Source: Fimbriimonas sp. (lineage in GTDB: Bacteria; Armatimonadota; Fimbriimonadia; Fimbriimonadales; Fimbriimonadaceae). Taken from it: 64,000 nucleotides of DNA. How positions within the stretch are numbered: the stretch's first letter is position 1; every line of letters starts with the position of its first letter. The notes under the pieces are model-generated. The model saw only the letters and a program-made list of their open reading frames with translations. It did no database searches and was not told where the DNA came from. Below, one piece after another: positions 16,615 to 26,246 of the stretch. Both the position numbers and the translations under genes were made by a program. The stretch spans positions 107,651 to 171,650 of the forward strand of contig JARLGV010000101.1 in assembly GCA_031292555.1 (NCBI GenBank), given 5' to 3'.

Positions 16615-16667
16615 TTGACTTTCAACCTGTAGTGGTTAGATAATGCTTAGGCCACTACAGGTAGTGG
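16615..16667 (+). promoter_or_regulatory. nrdR promoter with tandem NrdR-box-like operators
   Basis: TTGACT (16615-16620), an 18-nt spacer and GATAAT (16639-16644) form a good promoter. Two 16-bp elements overlap it: TTTCAACCTGTAGTGG (16620-16635, left half degenerate) and CCACTACAGGTAGTGG (16652-16667, 7-bp perfect arms). They are separated by 16 bp, that is 32 bp centre to centre. This size and spacing match the paired NrdR boxes known from other bacteria. NrdR autoregulation and control of nrdJ is the natural reading. Confidence 0.65.
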
Positions 16668-16681
16668 TTGGAAGGAATTCG

Positions 16682-17158
16682 ATGCGGTGTCCATTCTGCG
16701 GTTATATTGACCAGAAGGTCCTCGATTCTCGCCCCGCGCGAGACGGTGAAGCGATTCGCAGGCGCCGCGAATGCATGGGATGCGGCCGTAGATTTACGAC
16801 GTTCGAAGAGCCGGAAAGGCCGCGCCTTTTCGTGATCAAGCGAGGCGGATCGCGCCAGGAGTTCAGCCGAGACAAGGTGCTGACTTCGATGTTAGTCGCC
16901 TGCCGAAAACGCCCAGTCAACCTCGAAACACTTCGAGAAGCCTCGGAAAGGGTCGAGCGCGACCTGTTTCAGGAGTACGAAGAAGAGGTCCCTTCCAACG
17001 TTATTGGACACCGCGTTCTGCAAGAACTGCGCAAAGTAGACACCGTCGCCTACGTGCGCTTTGCGAGCGTTTATTTCGAGTTTGAAACGGTGACCAATTT
17101 TGAAGAAATCATCAGTTCAGTTCAGCAAGGAGTAGCCGGGGAGGCCGTGCTACGTTGA
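16682..17158 (+). CDS. nrdR: Transcriptional repressor NrdR
   Basis: Nucleotide-sensing repressor of ribonucleotide reductase genes. The zinc ribbon uses four cysteines: CPFCG (3-6) and CMGCGRRF (about 31-34). The ATP-cone follows (about 49-139: [24 protein letters not shown]...[21 protein letters not shown]). The start at 16682 is set by GGAAGGA about 5 nt upstream and by the conserved MRCPFCG N terminus. Length is 158 residues, normal. The gene is 19 nt before nrdJ and probably in one operon with it. Confidence 0.96.
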   Translation: MRCPFCGYIDQKVLDSRPARDGEAIRRRRECMGCGRRFTTFEEPERPRLFVIKRGGSRQEFSRDKVLTSMLVACRKRPVNLETLREASERVERDLFQEYEEEVPSNVIGHRVLQELRKVDTVAYVRFASVYFEFETVTNFEEIISSVQQGVAGEAVLR

Positions 17159-17177
17159 TCAAGGGAAGCGATCGATC

Positions 17178-19847
17178 ATGAAAATCAGCCGATACTTTAC
17201 AGATAAGGGCGCAGACCCTTACGCAGGGATTCCGTTTGAGGCACGGAAGAGCGAAATCAGGAATCCCGACGGGTCCACGGTCTTCCTTATGGAAGACGTA
17301 ATGGTCCCGAGCCACTGGTCGCAGGTTGCGACCGACATTCTCGCCCAAAAGTACTTCCGCAAAGCGGGATTGACCAAGGGCCAGATCAACGGCGTAGCCG
17401 AGGACGACCCAAACCGAGCATTCCTGGTGCCGACCGCCGAGCACGAAACGGACAGCCGCCAGGTGTTTCACCGATTGGCCGGATGCTGGCGGCATTGGGG
17501 GGAGCAATACGGCTACTTCTCGAGCACCGAAGATGCCCAGGCCTTTTACGACGAATTGGTCCATATGCTTGCGATGCAAATCGCCGCACCTAACTCGCCT
17601 CAGTGGTTCAATACTGGGCTCCATTTCGCCTACGGCATCACCGGAGTCCCGCAGGGGCACTATTACGTCGATCCGAAGACCGGAGCGCTGACTCGCAGCG
17701 AGAACGCCTACGAACGGCCGCAGCCCCATGCCTGCTTCATTCTCAGTGTAAAGGACGACCTGGTGAACGAAGGTGGAATCATGGATCTCTGGACCCGAGA
17801 GGCGAGGATTTTCAAGTATGGATCTGGCGTCGGGACCAACTTCTCCCGCATTCGAGGGGAGAACGAAAAGCTCAGCGGCGGCGGAAAGTCCAGCGGGCTC
17901 ATGAGCTTCCTTCGCGTCGGCGACCGGAGCGCCGGCGCCATCAAATCGGGCGGCACTACCCGTCGAGCAGCCAAGATGGTCTGCCTGGATATGGACCACC
18001 CGGACATCGAGACCTTCATCAACTGGAAGGTGACGGAAGAGCAGAAGGTCGCCTCGCTCGTCACGGGCTCCAAGCTTAACGAGAAGCACCTAAATGCCGT
18101 CATGAAGGCATGCTGGACGCCGGATATCCCGCAAGCGGGGGAACAACAGCCCGACTTCAATCCGCGCACGAACGCCAATCTCCGACGGGCAATCGCAGAG
18201 GCGAAGGCGTGCGAAATCCCTCTAAACTACATCCAGAGGGTCATCCAGTTTGCTCAGCAGGGCTTCACGAGCGTCAAATTCCCGACCTACGACACTGGAT
18301 ATGAATCGGAAGCTTACCTAACGGTTTCGGGTCAGAACAGCAATAACTCTGTTAGGGTTCCGAACGAGTTCTTCTACGCCGTTGAGCGGAAAAGGGATTG
18401 GGCGCTGACGTCGCGCACCAACGGAAAAACGGTCAAAACTGTCGAGGCTGAGGACCTTTGGGAGCAAATATGCGAGGCGGCATGGAACAGCGCCGACCCC
18501 GGTCTGCAGTACGACACAACGATCAACGAATGGCACACATGTCCGGCGGACGGTCGCATCAATGCCAGCAACCCCTGCTCTGAGTACATGTTCTTGGACG
18601 ACACGGCGTGCAATCTTGCGAGTATCAACCTTGTTCGGTTCTATAACCCCCAAACGGGAGTGTTCGATATCGCTGGTTACGAGCACGCAATTCGACTCTG
18701 GACGATCGTGCTCGAAGTGTCGGTCTTGATGGCACAGTTCCCGTCTCCTGAGATCGCTCGACTAAGCTACGAATTCCGCACTTTGGGCTTGGGCTACGCG
18801 AACCTGGGCGCCCTTTTGATGCAGATGGGCATCCCTTATGACAGCCCTGAGGGTTTTGGCATTACCGGAGCGCTGACTGCGATCCTTGGCGGGGGCAGCT
18901 ACGCGACCAGCGCCGAAATGGCAGGCGAACTGGGGAGGTTTCCCGGTTACGAGCGAAACCAGGAGCATATGCTTCGGGTCATTCGGAACCATCGGCGAGC
19001 CGCTTACAACGCTCCGAAGGACGACTATGAGAGCTTGAGCATCTATCCGATGGGCATAAGCCAGATGGACTGCCCGTCCGAAATGCTCAAGGCAGCGAGA
19101 GATGCGTGGGACAAGGCGGAGATGCTCGGCGTACTCCATGGATTCCGCAATGCGCAGGTCACGGTTCTGGCGCCAACCGGGACGATTGGACTGATCATGG
19201 ACTGCGACACGACCGGCATCGAGCCAGACTTCGCCCTCGTGAAGTTCAAGAAGCTCGCGGGAGGCGGATACTTCAAAATCATCAACCAATCGATGCCGCC
19301 GGCTCTCGAGAAGTTGGGATACAACGAGGATCAGATAGCCGATATTATCGGCTATGCGCTGGGACGAAAGACGCTCAAGGGCGCCCCGTTCATCAACCAC
19401 CAGACGCTGGGCGCCAAAGGATTCACTGCTGAAGCGCTCAAGAGCCTTGAAGGGGCCCTCGAAAACGCGTTTGAGATTGGGTTCGCGTTCAACAAGTGGA
19501 CGTTCGGTGACGAGTTCTGCACGACGGTGCTGGGATTCAGCGACGAGGAGCTAAACGATTGGTCCTTCAGCATGCTGACGGCGCTTGGCTTCACCAAATC
19601 TGAGGTCGATGCGGCAAACGAATACGTTTGCGGTGCAATGACGATCGAAGGCGCACCCCATCTCAAACCGGAGCACCTGCCCGTCTTCGACTGCGCCAAC
19701 CGTTGCGGAAAGAAGGGCCGCCGGTTCATCAGCGCAAATGGGCATATTCGACAAATGGCAGCGGCTCAGCCCTTCCTTTCCGGCGCCATCTCCAAGACAA
19801 TCAACCTTCCCGGCGAGGCTTCGGTACAAGACGTGCAGGATGCCTAA
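17178..19847 (+). CDS. nrdJ: Class II (B12-dependent) ribonucleotide reductase, N-terminal part, ended by in-frame TAA
   Basis: Adenosylcobalamin-dependent reductase making dNTP precursors. The ten-stranded barrel is clear. Redox Cys186 is in PHACFILS, the radical-site Cys467 and Glu469 are in [11 protein letters not shown], and the partner Cys478 is in TACNLAS, with the 11-residue spacing typical of the class. [24 protein letters not shown] is the late-barrel signature. The frame stops at TAA (19845-19847), exactly where the family continues. The following in-frame codons read [20 protein letters not shown], the conserved barrel-end motif. With the stop read through, the protein would be 1263 residues, the usual length. 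The TAA sits where relatives commonly have Tyr. AAGGGAAG precedes the start. Confidence 0.93.
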   Translation: MKISRYFTDKGADPYAGIPFEARKSEIRNPDGSTVFLMEDVMVPSHWSQVATDILAQKYFRKAGLTKGQINGVAEDDPNRAFLVPTAEHETDSRQVFHRLAGCWRHWGEQYGYFSSTEDAQAFYDELVHMLAMQIAAPNSPQWFNTGLHFAYGITGVPQGHYYVDPKTGALTRSENAYERPQPHACFILSVKDDLVNEGGIMDLWTREARIFKYGSGVGTNFSRIRGENEKLSGGGKSSGLMSFLRVGDRSAGAIKSGGTTRRAAKMVCLDMDHPDIETFINWKVTEEQKVASLVTGSKLNEKHLNAVMKACWTPDIPQAGEQQPDFNPRTNANLRRAIAEAKACEIPLNYIQRVIQFAQQGFTSVKFPTYDTGYESEAYLTVSGQNSNNSVRVPNEFFYAVERKRDWALTSRTNGKTVKTVEAEDLWEQICEAAWNSADPGLQYDTTINEWHTCPADGRINASNPCSEYMFLDDTACNLASINLVRFYNPQTGVFDIAGYEHAIRLWTIVLEVSVLMAQFPSPEIARLSYEFRTLGLGYANLGALLMQMGIPYDSPEGFGITGALTAILGGGSYATSAEMAGELGRFPGYERNQEHMLRVIRNHRRAAYNAPKDDYESLSIYPMGISQMDCPSEMLKAARDAWDKAEMLGVLHGFRNAQVTVLAPTGTIGLIMDCDTTGIEPDFALVKFKKLAGGGYFKIINQSMPPALEKLGYNEDQIADIIGYALGRKTLKGAPFINHQTLGAKGFTAEALKSLEGALENAFEIGFAFNKWTFGDEFCTTVLGFSDEELNDWSFSMLTALGFTKSEVDAANEYVCGAMTIEGAPHLKPEHLPVFDCANRCGKKGRRFISANGHIRQMAAAQPFLSGAISKTINLPGEASVQDVQDA

Positions 19848-20969
19848 TGGCTATCATGGACGCTTGGTCTCAAGGCGAATGCGCTCTACCGGGATGGATC
19901 GAAGCTATCGCAGCCGCTCAACTCCTCATCGGACGACGCGGCCGCCGCGATCCTCGAAGCATCGATGGGAGAAGATGAGACAACTTCGGCGATCATTCGT
20001 GAGGAATCCGAACTGGTTGCGGTGACGTATGCGGCGCCTCCGAAGGAGGATCCCGTGATCGAAGCGGCGACGAAGCTCGTCTACCGGTACATCTCCAAGC
20101 GCAGGGTTCTTCCAGGGCGACGGCGGGGATACACCCAAAAGGCAAGGGTCGGCGGACACAAGGTCTACCTGCGGACTGGTGAATTCGAAGACGGAGCGCT
20201 CGGCGAGATCTTCATCGACATGCACCGTGAGGGCGCCGCTTTCCGAAGCTTGATGAACTGCTTTGCCATCGCGGTCTCGCTAGGGCTCCAGTACGGAGTA
20301 CCGCTGGAGGAGTTTGTTGAGGCGTTCGTGTTCACGCGCTTCGAACCGAACGGTAGCGTTCAGGGGCACGATAACATCAAGATGTCGACCTCGGTCATCG
20401 ACTACATCTTCCGCGAGTTGGCTCTCAGCTATCTGGGAAGAACGGACCTGGTGCAAGTCAAGCCGGAAGACCTTCGAGGCGATTCGATCGGCAAGCCGAG
20501 CCAGTTCCCAAGCTACGAGGACGAAAAGGTTGAGAGCGATGACTTCCACGGCCAGGTTCCAGGGCGCGCCACCGAAGACCATACGGCGGCGGGCTTCCAA
20601 CCGAACTCGGGGCAAGGTGCGTTGCCCTTCGACACCCATCCTAAATCGGTCGGCAGCCCGACCTGGGAACTGGAGCAGCAGCAGAAGGCGTCGTCTCCCC
20701 AGTACCAGGAGAGAGTCGTCAGTGGCCACGGCGCAAACGGCATGATGCTCGTCGAATCAACCGATCCTGCGCCGGCAGCCCGTGCCAAAGATGGTCAAGG
20801 GAACCGGTCAAAAACAGGCGAAGTCGCGATGATCGTCGAGCAGATTCGACAAGCTCGTCTGAAGGGATATGAGGGTGACCCGTGCAGCAATTGCGGCGCC
20901 TTTACGATGGTCCGTAACGGTGTCTGCCTGAAGTGCGACTCGTGCGGCGAAACAAGCGGCTGCAGCTAG
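19848..20969 (+). pseudogene. nrdJ: Class II ribonucleotide reductase, C-terminal part, same frame after the TAA
   Basis: In the same frame as the preceding stop, codons 19848-20969 encode the remainder of NrdJ. They run from [19 protein letters not shown] (barrel end), through the C-terminal domain [32 protein letters not shown] and [26 protein letters not shown], to the thiol-rich tail [23 protein letters not shown] that re-reduces the active site. The first in-frame ATG is at 19965 (MGEDETTSA), and no GTG/TTG is in frame before it. A separate product from there would lack the barrel-end motif. Either the stop is read through, the gene is inactivated by a point mutation, or the base is a sequence error. 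Confidence 0.75.
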
Positions 20970-20977
20970 CGCTGTAT

Positions 20978-21006
20978 CCGGCCGGCAGGCCAAACCTGCC
21001 GGTCGG
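20978..21006. terminator. Hairpin between convergent genes
   Basis: CCGGCCGGCAGG (20978-20989), loop CCAAA, CCTGCCGGTCGG (20995-21006): a 12-bp stem with one G-T pair, just after the nrdJ stop and just before the end of a minus-strand gene. There is no T-run on either side, so it may be an intrinsic terminator of low efficiency or an mRNA 3'-end stabiliser serving both genes. Confidence 0.5.
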
Positions 21007-21017
21007 AACAGACTGAA

Positions 21018-21443
21018 TCACACCTGATGCTGCTCGGAACCGTGAGGATTCATAAAGTCCCGCAGGAAGGCACGTATTTTCCGGAACTCCTGGACCCACT
21101 CGGTACCCGGCGGCGTTAACGAGAATCCCTTCCCGTAGTCATCGGGACGTACCTCGGAACTTACTGCCCGTGGACCGGGGCGCAAGATGTTCTTCTGAAC
21201 GAGAGACCAAGCGGCGTCCATAAGCATCCGATCTACGAGTACCGCTCCATGCATCTCGTATCCTGGCGGTGGCGGAGCATTTCTGATCTCCTCGTGAACC
21301 CAGGGTAAATAGAGATCGTAGTCGTGGGAATGACGCTGTAGAGACCCTTTCGGGTCTTGGAGGGTTTCCCAAATGAACTCGCGGAGGTACGCCTCGGCAT
21401 CGTCGATAGTTCGCACCAGCAGCCCACGTGTAGCCAAAAGCAT
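21018..21443 (-). CDS. Hypothetical protein
   Basis: 141 residues from the ATG at 21443, which has GAGAGGAG 8 nt upstream. A longer frame to 21557 exists but lacks a ribosome binding site. The protein is soluble, acidic to neutral, with a helix-rich N terminus (DDAEAYLREFIWETLQD) and the segment GYEMHGAVLVDRMLMDAAWSLV. No signal peptide, membrane span or known motif was recognised. Confidence 0.7.
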   Translation of the reverse strand: MLLATRGLLVRTIDDAEAYLREFIWETLQDPKGSLQRHSHDYDLYLPWVHEEIRNAPPPPGYEMHGAVLVDRMLMDAAWSLVQKNILRPGPRAVSSEVRPDDYGKGFSLTPPGTEWVQEFRKIRAFLRDFMNPHGSEQHQV

Positions 21444-21608
21444 CGTCGCTTCTCCTCTCGAACCCGGTGTACGCTGCCATCGCCTGACGGGCAGAACTGG
21501 CCTCGGCAAGCCGGAATTCGAACTGAGGCTCGCCGACACCTCAAGGGGTGCCGGCAACCTTCAATGTTAGGACTGTATCGGGAGCCGAAAGTTTGGGCCT
21601 GAAAGGAG

Positions 21609-24290
21609 TTATTCGCCCTTATCGTTCATATCGGCAATCTCGCCATAGTTGTCGCCCAACAGGTGCGTGCAGAAATACTCGTAGAGCATCTCGGTGAAGT
21701 AGGGCTGGAGGTCGTCGTAGCCGTGAGCCTTGCCTGGCATGAGCATGTAGTCGAATCGCTTGTGGGCCCGGATCAGTGCATCGATTAGGCGATAGGTGCC
21801 AGCATAGTGGACGTTATTGTCCATGTCGCCGTGGACTAGCAAAAGCTTCCCTTTCAGATTGGCCGCGATCTCCGCATTGGTGGGGACGTGGATTTCGAAG
21901 TGAGTCTCGCCGGTTGTCACGGTCTTGGCATCCGTCGTTTGGGTGGTGCTATCGGTGGTTTGCCCGTTGGTTCGCCGCCGCCGTTGACTGGGATCGTCTT
22001 GATTCAGGGGGTACAGGATTCGATCTAGGATTACCGCATTCTCGTACGACTCTCCCATTGACTCATCCTGGTTGTCCAAGCCGAAGTCGTCGTATATCGC
22101 CTCAGAATCTTCTGGCGTGGTCCGGCCGGTGACGGCGGTTGTCGCGGTCGCCGCTCTGATCGGACCGGAGACCTCCTTCAACCCGTGGTATTGCTCCGAC
22201 CAATTCTGGTTGTAGATGTTGTTGTCGTGATTCCCTGACGAGGACACGCCGACCTTGAAGAAGTCGTTGTAGGGCGGAAGCAGCAGGGCGGCCGCTGTCA
22301 TGAAGCCTCCCCCGGAATGCCCGTAGATTCCGACTCGGTCGGTGTCGATCCATGGGAATCGCGCTCCAAGCTGTTCCACCCCCGCTTTCTTGTCGGCCAG
22401 GCCGTAGTCGCGGAGGTTGAAATAGCCGAACGTATCGTAAGCCTTCGATCGTTTCGGATTCCCTCCCCGGTTGCCAATCTGGACCACGATAAACCCAAGT
22501 TGAGCCAGTCGTTGGGTTCCGGCATTGTCCGAGAACGCGGTGGTCACGCTCTCTGTCTGCGGGCCCGGATAGACGTTTAGGACGATCGGATACTTCTTGT
22601 GCGGGTCGAAATCGAACGGCTTCCACATGACGCCGTAGATGTCGGTGACGCCGTCTTCCGCCTTGACTTTGAACGATTCGGGCATCTTCCAGCCGGTCGA
22701 CAACAGACGGCTCAGGTCGAATTCCTCAAGTGGCATGACCACATTGCCCTTCTCGTCTCGGAGGACTGATTTGGGAGCTAAGTCGACTCTCGATGAATTA
22801 TCAACCTGGAAATGGTGCTTGGGAGAAAGGACTGAAACGTGGTCTGCATCCCCCGAGTCGAGCAAGGTCAAGTTTGTGCCGTCCAGATTCACACGGTACA
22901 TGTGAGCAAACGTTGGGTTCTGGTCGGGTTCTCGACCGTAGCCGGTCAGCCATACCTGCCCCTTCTCGGCATCCAACTCCACGATCGCATCGGTTCGGAA
23001 CGGTCCGCTCGTAATTTCGTTTTTCAGATGGCCGTCGTGGCTGTAGAGGTAGTAACGGCCCCAACCGCTCCGTTCGGACCACCAAATCATGTCTCCATCC
23101 GGTTTTACGTACCGGATCGGCTGGGTGCCGATGAAGCCAGATTCAGTCTCTTCGCTAAGAAGCGTCTTCAGAGCGTTCAGCTTCATGTCGATTTCGCATA
23201 GCTCCAAGTGCCGCTGCAATCGGTCGCGCCGGACGAATCGCAGGTGTTCCGAGTTCTCGGGCCAGTGGACATTGAAGATCTGCTGGTCTTTCCATTTCTC
23301 GACCTTCACTCGCTGGAACTGCTTGGTGTCCCGGTGGAAGACGTATAGCTCTGCTTGAGTTACGTCGATATCGCCGGGCATTGAATACTTGTACGTCACG
23401 AGTTGAGGGCGGGGCAAGGCGAGGGAATTGACCAGGTACAGATCCTTGACCTTGCGCGAGTCGTATCGCTCGATACTGAACGCCTTGGAGTCGGGCGCCC
23501 ATGTTGCGTTTACTCGGACCCGCTTCTCCTTGGCGTCGGCCGCCGCGGCGCCAAATCCGTAGTCCTTGGCACCGTCTTTGGTCAACTGGATCGGCTTGTC
23601 CTCCGCAGAAACCTCTGCGAAGTATAAGTTCTCGTCTTGAGCATAGACATAAGCCTTCTTGTCAGGCGATAGGTTGCGGAAATTGTCGGCCTGACCACGT
23701 TGGCCGCGACGGACGCCGTTCTGACCACCGAAACGTCCTGGCGGAGGCGTCACCTCATCGGGCGGGTCATTCGGACCGACCTTACCGACCGATTTCAGCT
23801 TGTCGGTCGACAAGTCGTATTCGTAGCGGACCCCATCGATTACGAAACGAAAGGCCTTGCCGTCCTTGGTGAACGTGAGGGTCGTAATCGGCAGGTTTGT
23901 CGTGTCGTAAGGCCGGTGAACCAACTCGGAGAGTTGAGAGGCCATTCTTGCCGAGTCGAAGAGCGGTCTCTTCGAGCGCTGTCGCGGATCGACCCGATAG
24001 AATTTCGTCCCATTGCTGTCCCTCCAGCTATACCAGAACACGTCGGTGTCGTTGATCCAATGGGGCGTCACACTCGTGCTGTACACGTACTGCCGGATGT
24101 ACTCGTTCGTGAATCGGTTGGCGAGCTTCCAGTTGGCATGGTTGACCGGTTTGGGAAGGTTGTCTGCCGATGCCAAGCCGGAGCCTATGACAAGCAGGGC
24201 AACGGTTAACGCAACGACGCCAAGTCGTCGTGCCGATTGGAATGGAAAGGGAAGGGCTAGTGGGTCCGTCGACCCCGAAAGGAACGCCAT
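21609..24290 (-). CDS. Secreted S9-family (dipeptidyl-peptidase IV-like) serine peptidase
   Basis: 893 residues with a signal peptide (hydrophobic core at about 23-40, ending SGLASA). An N-terminal eight-bladed beta-propeller of the DPP IV type (about 75-560) is followed by the alpha/beta-hydrolase domain. The catalytic Ser is at about 658 in GIYGHSGGGFMT, the Asp at about 823 in HGDMDNNVHY, and the His at about 854 in GKAHGYDD. It removes dipeptides from peptides in the periplasm or outside the cell. An insert at about 735-795 (rich in Arg, Thr, Gln) is unusual. GATAAT (24297-24302) ends 6 nt before the ATG, without a ribosome binding site. Divergent from the GH18-like gene. Confidence 0.92.
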   Translation of the reverse strand: MAFLSGSTDPLALPFPFQSARRLGVVALTVALLVIGSGLASADNLPKPVNHANWKLANRFTNEYIRQYVYSTSVTPHWINDTDVFWYSWRDSNGTKFYRVDPRQRSKRPLFDSARMASQLSELVHRPYDTTNLPITTLTFTKDGKAFRFVIDGVRYEYDLSTDKLKSVGKVGPNDPPDEVTPPPGRFGGQNGVRRGQRGQADNFRNLSPDKKAYVYAQDENLYFAEVSAEDKPIQLTKDGAKDYGFGAAAADAKEKRVRVNATWAPDSKAFSIERYDSRKVKDLYLVNSLALPRPQLVTYKYSMPGDIDVTQAELYVFHRDTKQFQRVKVEKWKDQQIFNVHWPENSEHLRFVRRDRLQRHLELCEIDMKLNALKTLLSEETESGFIGTQPIRYVKPDGDMIWWSERSGWGRYYLYSHDGHLKNEITSGPFRTDAIVELDAEKGQVWLTGYGREPDQNPTFAHMYRVNLDGTNLTLLDSGDADHVSVLSPKHHFQVDNSSRVDLAPKSVLRDEKGNVVMPLEEFDLSRLLSTGWKMPESFKVKAEDGVTDIYGVMWKPFDFDPHKKYPIVLNVYPGPQTESVTTAFSDNAGTQRLAQLGFIVVQIGNRGGNPKRSKAYDTFGYFNLRDYGLADKKAGVEQLGARFPWIDTDRVGIYGHSGGGFMTAAALLLPPYNDFFKVGVSSSGNHDNNIYNQNWSEQYHGLKEVSGPIRAATATTAVTGRTTPEDSEAIYDDFGLDNQDESMGESYENAVILDRILYPLNQDDPSQRRRRTNGQTTDSTTQTTDAKTVTTGETHFEIHVPTNAEIAANLKGKLLLVHGDMDNNVHYAGTYRLIDALIRAHKRFDYMLMPGKAHGYDDLQPYFTEMLYEYFCTHLLGDNYGEIADMNDKGE

Positions 24291-24296
24291 CGAACA

Positions 24297-24393
24297 ATTA
24301 TCGAACTTCGGATTCGTAGCTGGCAGATTGTAAGAGCTTTCATACCAATCTCCGTTCTCGTGTGAGGGCAGGACACGGACGGGATGTTATCCT
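24297..24393. promoter_or_regulatory. Divergent promoters of the S9 peptidase and GH18-like genes
   Basis: The 109-nt gap has GATAAT on the minus strand (24297-24302), 6 nt before the peptidase ATG. On the plus strand it has TGTTATCCT (extended -10, TATCCT at 24388-24393), 6 nt before the GH18 ATG at 24400. Neither gene has a ribosome binding site, so both transcripts could begin at the start codon. Confidence 0.5.
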
Positions 24394-24399
24394 AGCTTC

Positions 24400-25395
24400 A
24401 TGGTCCCGCTGTTTCCGCTCGTTGTCGCCGCGCTCATCGGCAGTTATCATGGTTCCTCGCCGATCAAGATGAACGGCTGGCTCGTTTTCGACGAAGAAGG
24501 GACGTCGCTTCAGTCGTTTCGCGACCATGCCGGCATGCTTGAGTCGGTCAGCGTCGATTGGATCAAGTGCAACCCGCAGGGGATGGTATTGAGGCAAAGC
24601 CATCCGACCAGCGGCGAGAGAACGGAGATCCTCCAGATCGCCAAAAAGAACGGCGTGAAGGTATATGCGCTCGTCGCCAACGAGGGGTTCCAGCCCAAGA
24701 ACGTTGAGGCGGCAATGATAAGCGCCGATACGATGAAGGCACACGCGGAGGCGCTCGTCAAGATCGCAACTGAGGACGGGATCGATGGAATAGATCTCGA
24801 CTACGAGTCGCTGCTAGCCAAGGATCGGGATTCGTTCACCAAGCTGGTCCAGATCATCGCGGAGGCGTGCCACGCAAAGCACCTCCAGTTCGTGATGGCG
24901 GTCCATGCGAAGGAATCGGAACCGGGTACCTGGGACGGTGCTCAAGCACAGGATTTCGCCGCGTTGGGCAAGGTCGCCGATCGGATCCGGGTGATGACCT
25001 ACGACAACCACTGGGAATCGAGCGATGCCGGACCGATCGCCCCTCCCGATTGGGTCAATCGCGTGATGACGTTTGCTGCTTCGGTTGTTCCGCCTGCCAA
25101 GCTGGATCTCGGAATCCCGGCATACGGCTACGATTGGCTTGGCAAGAAGGCGGACAGCTTCGGGTGGGACGGTTGGACCGAACGGGTGAAGAATCACGGG
25201 CCTGGTAAGCGGGACTCCCTGAGTCATGAACTGACCCTTACGTACGACGGTCGAACCGCTTTCTTCGCTGACGGGGAAGCAAGCCGTCCTAAATTCGAGA
25301 TTGCGCGCCGACTGGGCCTAAACGGTTTGGCGATGTGGCGTCTTGGCTCGGAAGATCCCAGATTCTGGAAGCTTTATGAACAGCTTTCGAAATAG
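24400..25395 (+). CDS. GH18-family (YaaH/chitinase-like) protein
   Basis: A 331-residue TIM-barrel protein with the GH18 catalytic signature DGIDGIDLDYES. Asp129/132/134 and the general acid Glu136 are intact, so hydrolysis of a GlcNAc-containing polymer (chitin or peptidoglycan-derived) is plausible. The closest pattern is the YaaH/SleL-type spore-lysin subgroup (IRVMTYDNHWESSDAGPIAP; LGIPAYGYDW; LNGLAMWRLGSEDP). The N-terminal hydrophobic stretch (FPLVVAALIGSYHGS) may be a short signal peptide. No LysM or chitin-binding domain is present. The exact substrate is unknown. Confidence 0.85.
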   Translation: MVPLFPLVVAALIGSYHGSSPIKMNGWLVFDEEGTSLQSFRDHAGMLESVSVDWIKCNPQGMVLRQSHPTSGERTEILQIAKKNGVKVYALVANEGFQPKNVEAAMISADTMKAHAEALVKIATEDGIDGIDLDYESLLAKDRDSFTKLVQIIAEACHAKHLQFVMAVHAKESEPGTWDGAQAQDFAALGKVADRIRVMTYDNHWESSDAGPIAPPDWVNRVMTFAASVVPPAKLDLGIPAYGYDWLGKKADSFGWDGWTERVKNHGPGKRDSLSHELTLTYDGRTAFFADGEASRPKFEIARRLGLNGLAMWRLGSEDPRFWKLYEQLSK

Positions 25396-25429
25396 GGCGG
25401 CCGCCCCTAATCGGGACCGGCCGCCCTTT
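25395..25429 (+). terminator. Rho-independent terminator after the GH18-like gene
   Basis: GGGCGGCCG (25395-25403) and CGGCCGCCC (25418-25426) form a 9-bp GC stem with a 14-nt loop, followed by TTT. The stem begins in the last base of the stop codon. Confidence 0.65.
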
Positions 25430-25474
25430 GAGATGAGTGAACAGGATGGCGGAATCGGCCATGTGGCCCACGGT

Positions 25475-25678
25475 CTACGTTGCCAAGTCGCTTTCAAACC
25501 AGCGGTCCCCATTCTCCACGATGTCTGCCATGTTGTGGTCGTGCCCTTCCTTCTGCGCTTCGGCTTCAGGAAGGGCAACGTGACGGGCGCCCGGGTCATG
25601 GGTCTTTAGCTGCTTGACGCCAAGCATGCTCGACGCGTATTCGCCAAGGGTGATGTTGTGGGTAACAGACGTTTTCAT
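25475..25678 (-). CDS. Small hypothetical protein
   Basis: 67 residues starting at the ATG at 25678, with AAAGGGAGAA 6 nt upstream. A longer frame to 25750 lacks such a site. It is polar, rich in His, Glu and Asp (PEAEAQKEGHDHNMADIVENGDRW is read in pieces at about 38-60) and has no signal peptide. It lies between the GH18 terminator and a secreted Arg/Asp-rich protein. No family was recognised. Confidence 0.55.
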   Translation of the reverse strand: MKTSVTHNITLGEYASSMLGVKQLKTHDPGARHVALPEAEAQKEGHDHNMADIVENGDRWFESDLAT

Positions 25679-25753
25679 ATCGATTCTCCCTTTGTGCCGA
25701 TCAGGTTCTCCCCAGTTCCCGATCGCATACGCCAGCCCCCTTTTCCTCAAGAA

Positions 25754-26038
25754 TCAGTAGCGGTGGTCTCGTTCGTGGCGATCGCGTTGGTCGCCGCGCT
25801 CATGCTCGTCCCGTCGGTCTCGGTGATCCCATCGATCACGATCTCGTCTCGATTCAAACAATCGCGTTCGTACGAAGTCGTCGTGCCGGTCCCTAAGGCG
25901 GATGTCGATCCGAAGGCTGTCTCGGCAATCCCGATCTCGGTATCGGTCGTGATCTCCGGCCGACGCGATTGCGGCGATACTCAACAAGGCGATCGATGCC
26001 GATCCGATCGCCAGGCCGCGATAAACTGAAGTTCTCAT
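25754..26038 (-). CDS. Small secreted Arg/Asp/His-rich protein
   Basis: 94 residues. A clear signal peptide (GLAIGSASIALLSIAAIASA, cleavage near 27) precedes a 67-residue mature part in which 22 residues are Arg and 17 are Asp, with frequent RDRD, HRDRR and DRHERD units and one Cys. AAAGGAG lies 7 nt before the ATG. Such alternating charged sequence is probably disordered or an extended single helix, and could bind polyanions, metals or minerals. No known family was recognised. Confidence 0.7.
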   Translation of the reverse strand: MRTSVYRGLAIGSASIALLSIAAIASAGDHDRYRDRDCRDSLRIDIRLRDRHDDFVRTRLFESRRDRDRWDHRDRRDEHERGDQRDRHERDHRY

Positions 26039-26246
26039 TTCCTGTCTCCTTTAACCTACTTGCCCCTCGAAGGGGGCCTTCGAAGGTAGTTACGCAGATG
26101 GGCGTTCACAGTTCGGCCAGAAAAGCTGTGAAGTCTAACAGGTACGCCATTCGTCGCGCTACAGTCGCTCCTTTACGGGGAGGTGGCTGGAGTGCAAGGC
26201 GGCGGCTCCGATTGGCTGCTCGCCGGACACCTGAGAGTCCTGACGA

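Noticed and set aside
19846..19978. ATG just after the nrdJ stop (TAATGG), a re-initiation start
   Set aside because: It is in another frame and gives only about 43 codons unrelated to NrdJ, so it cannot restore the enzyme.
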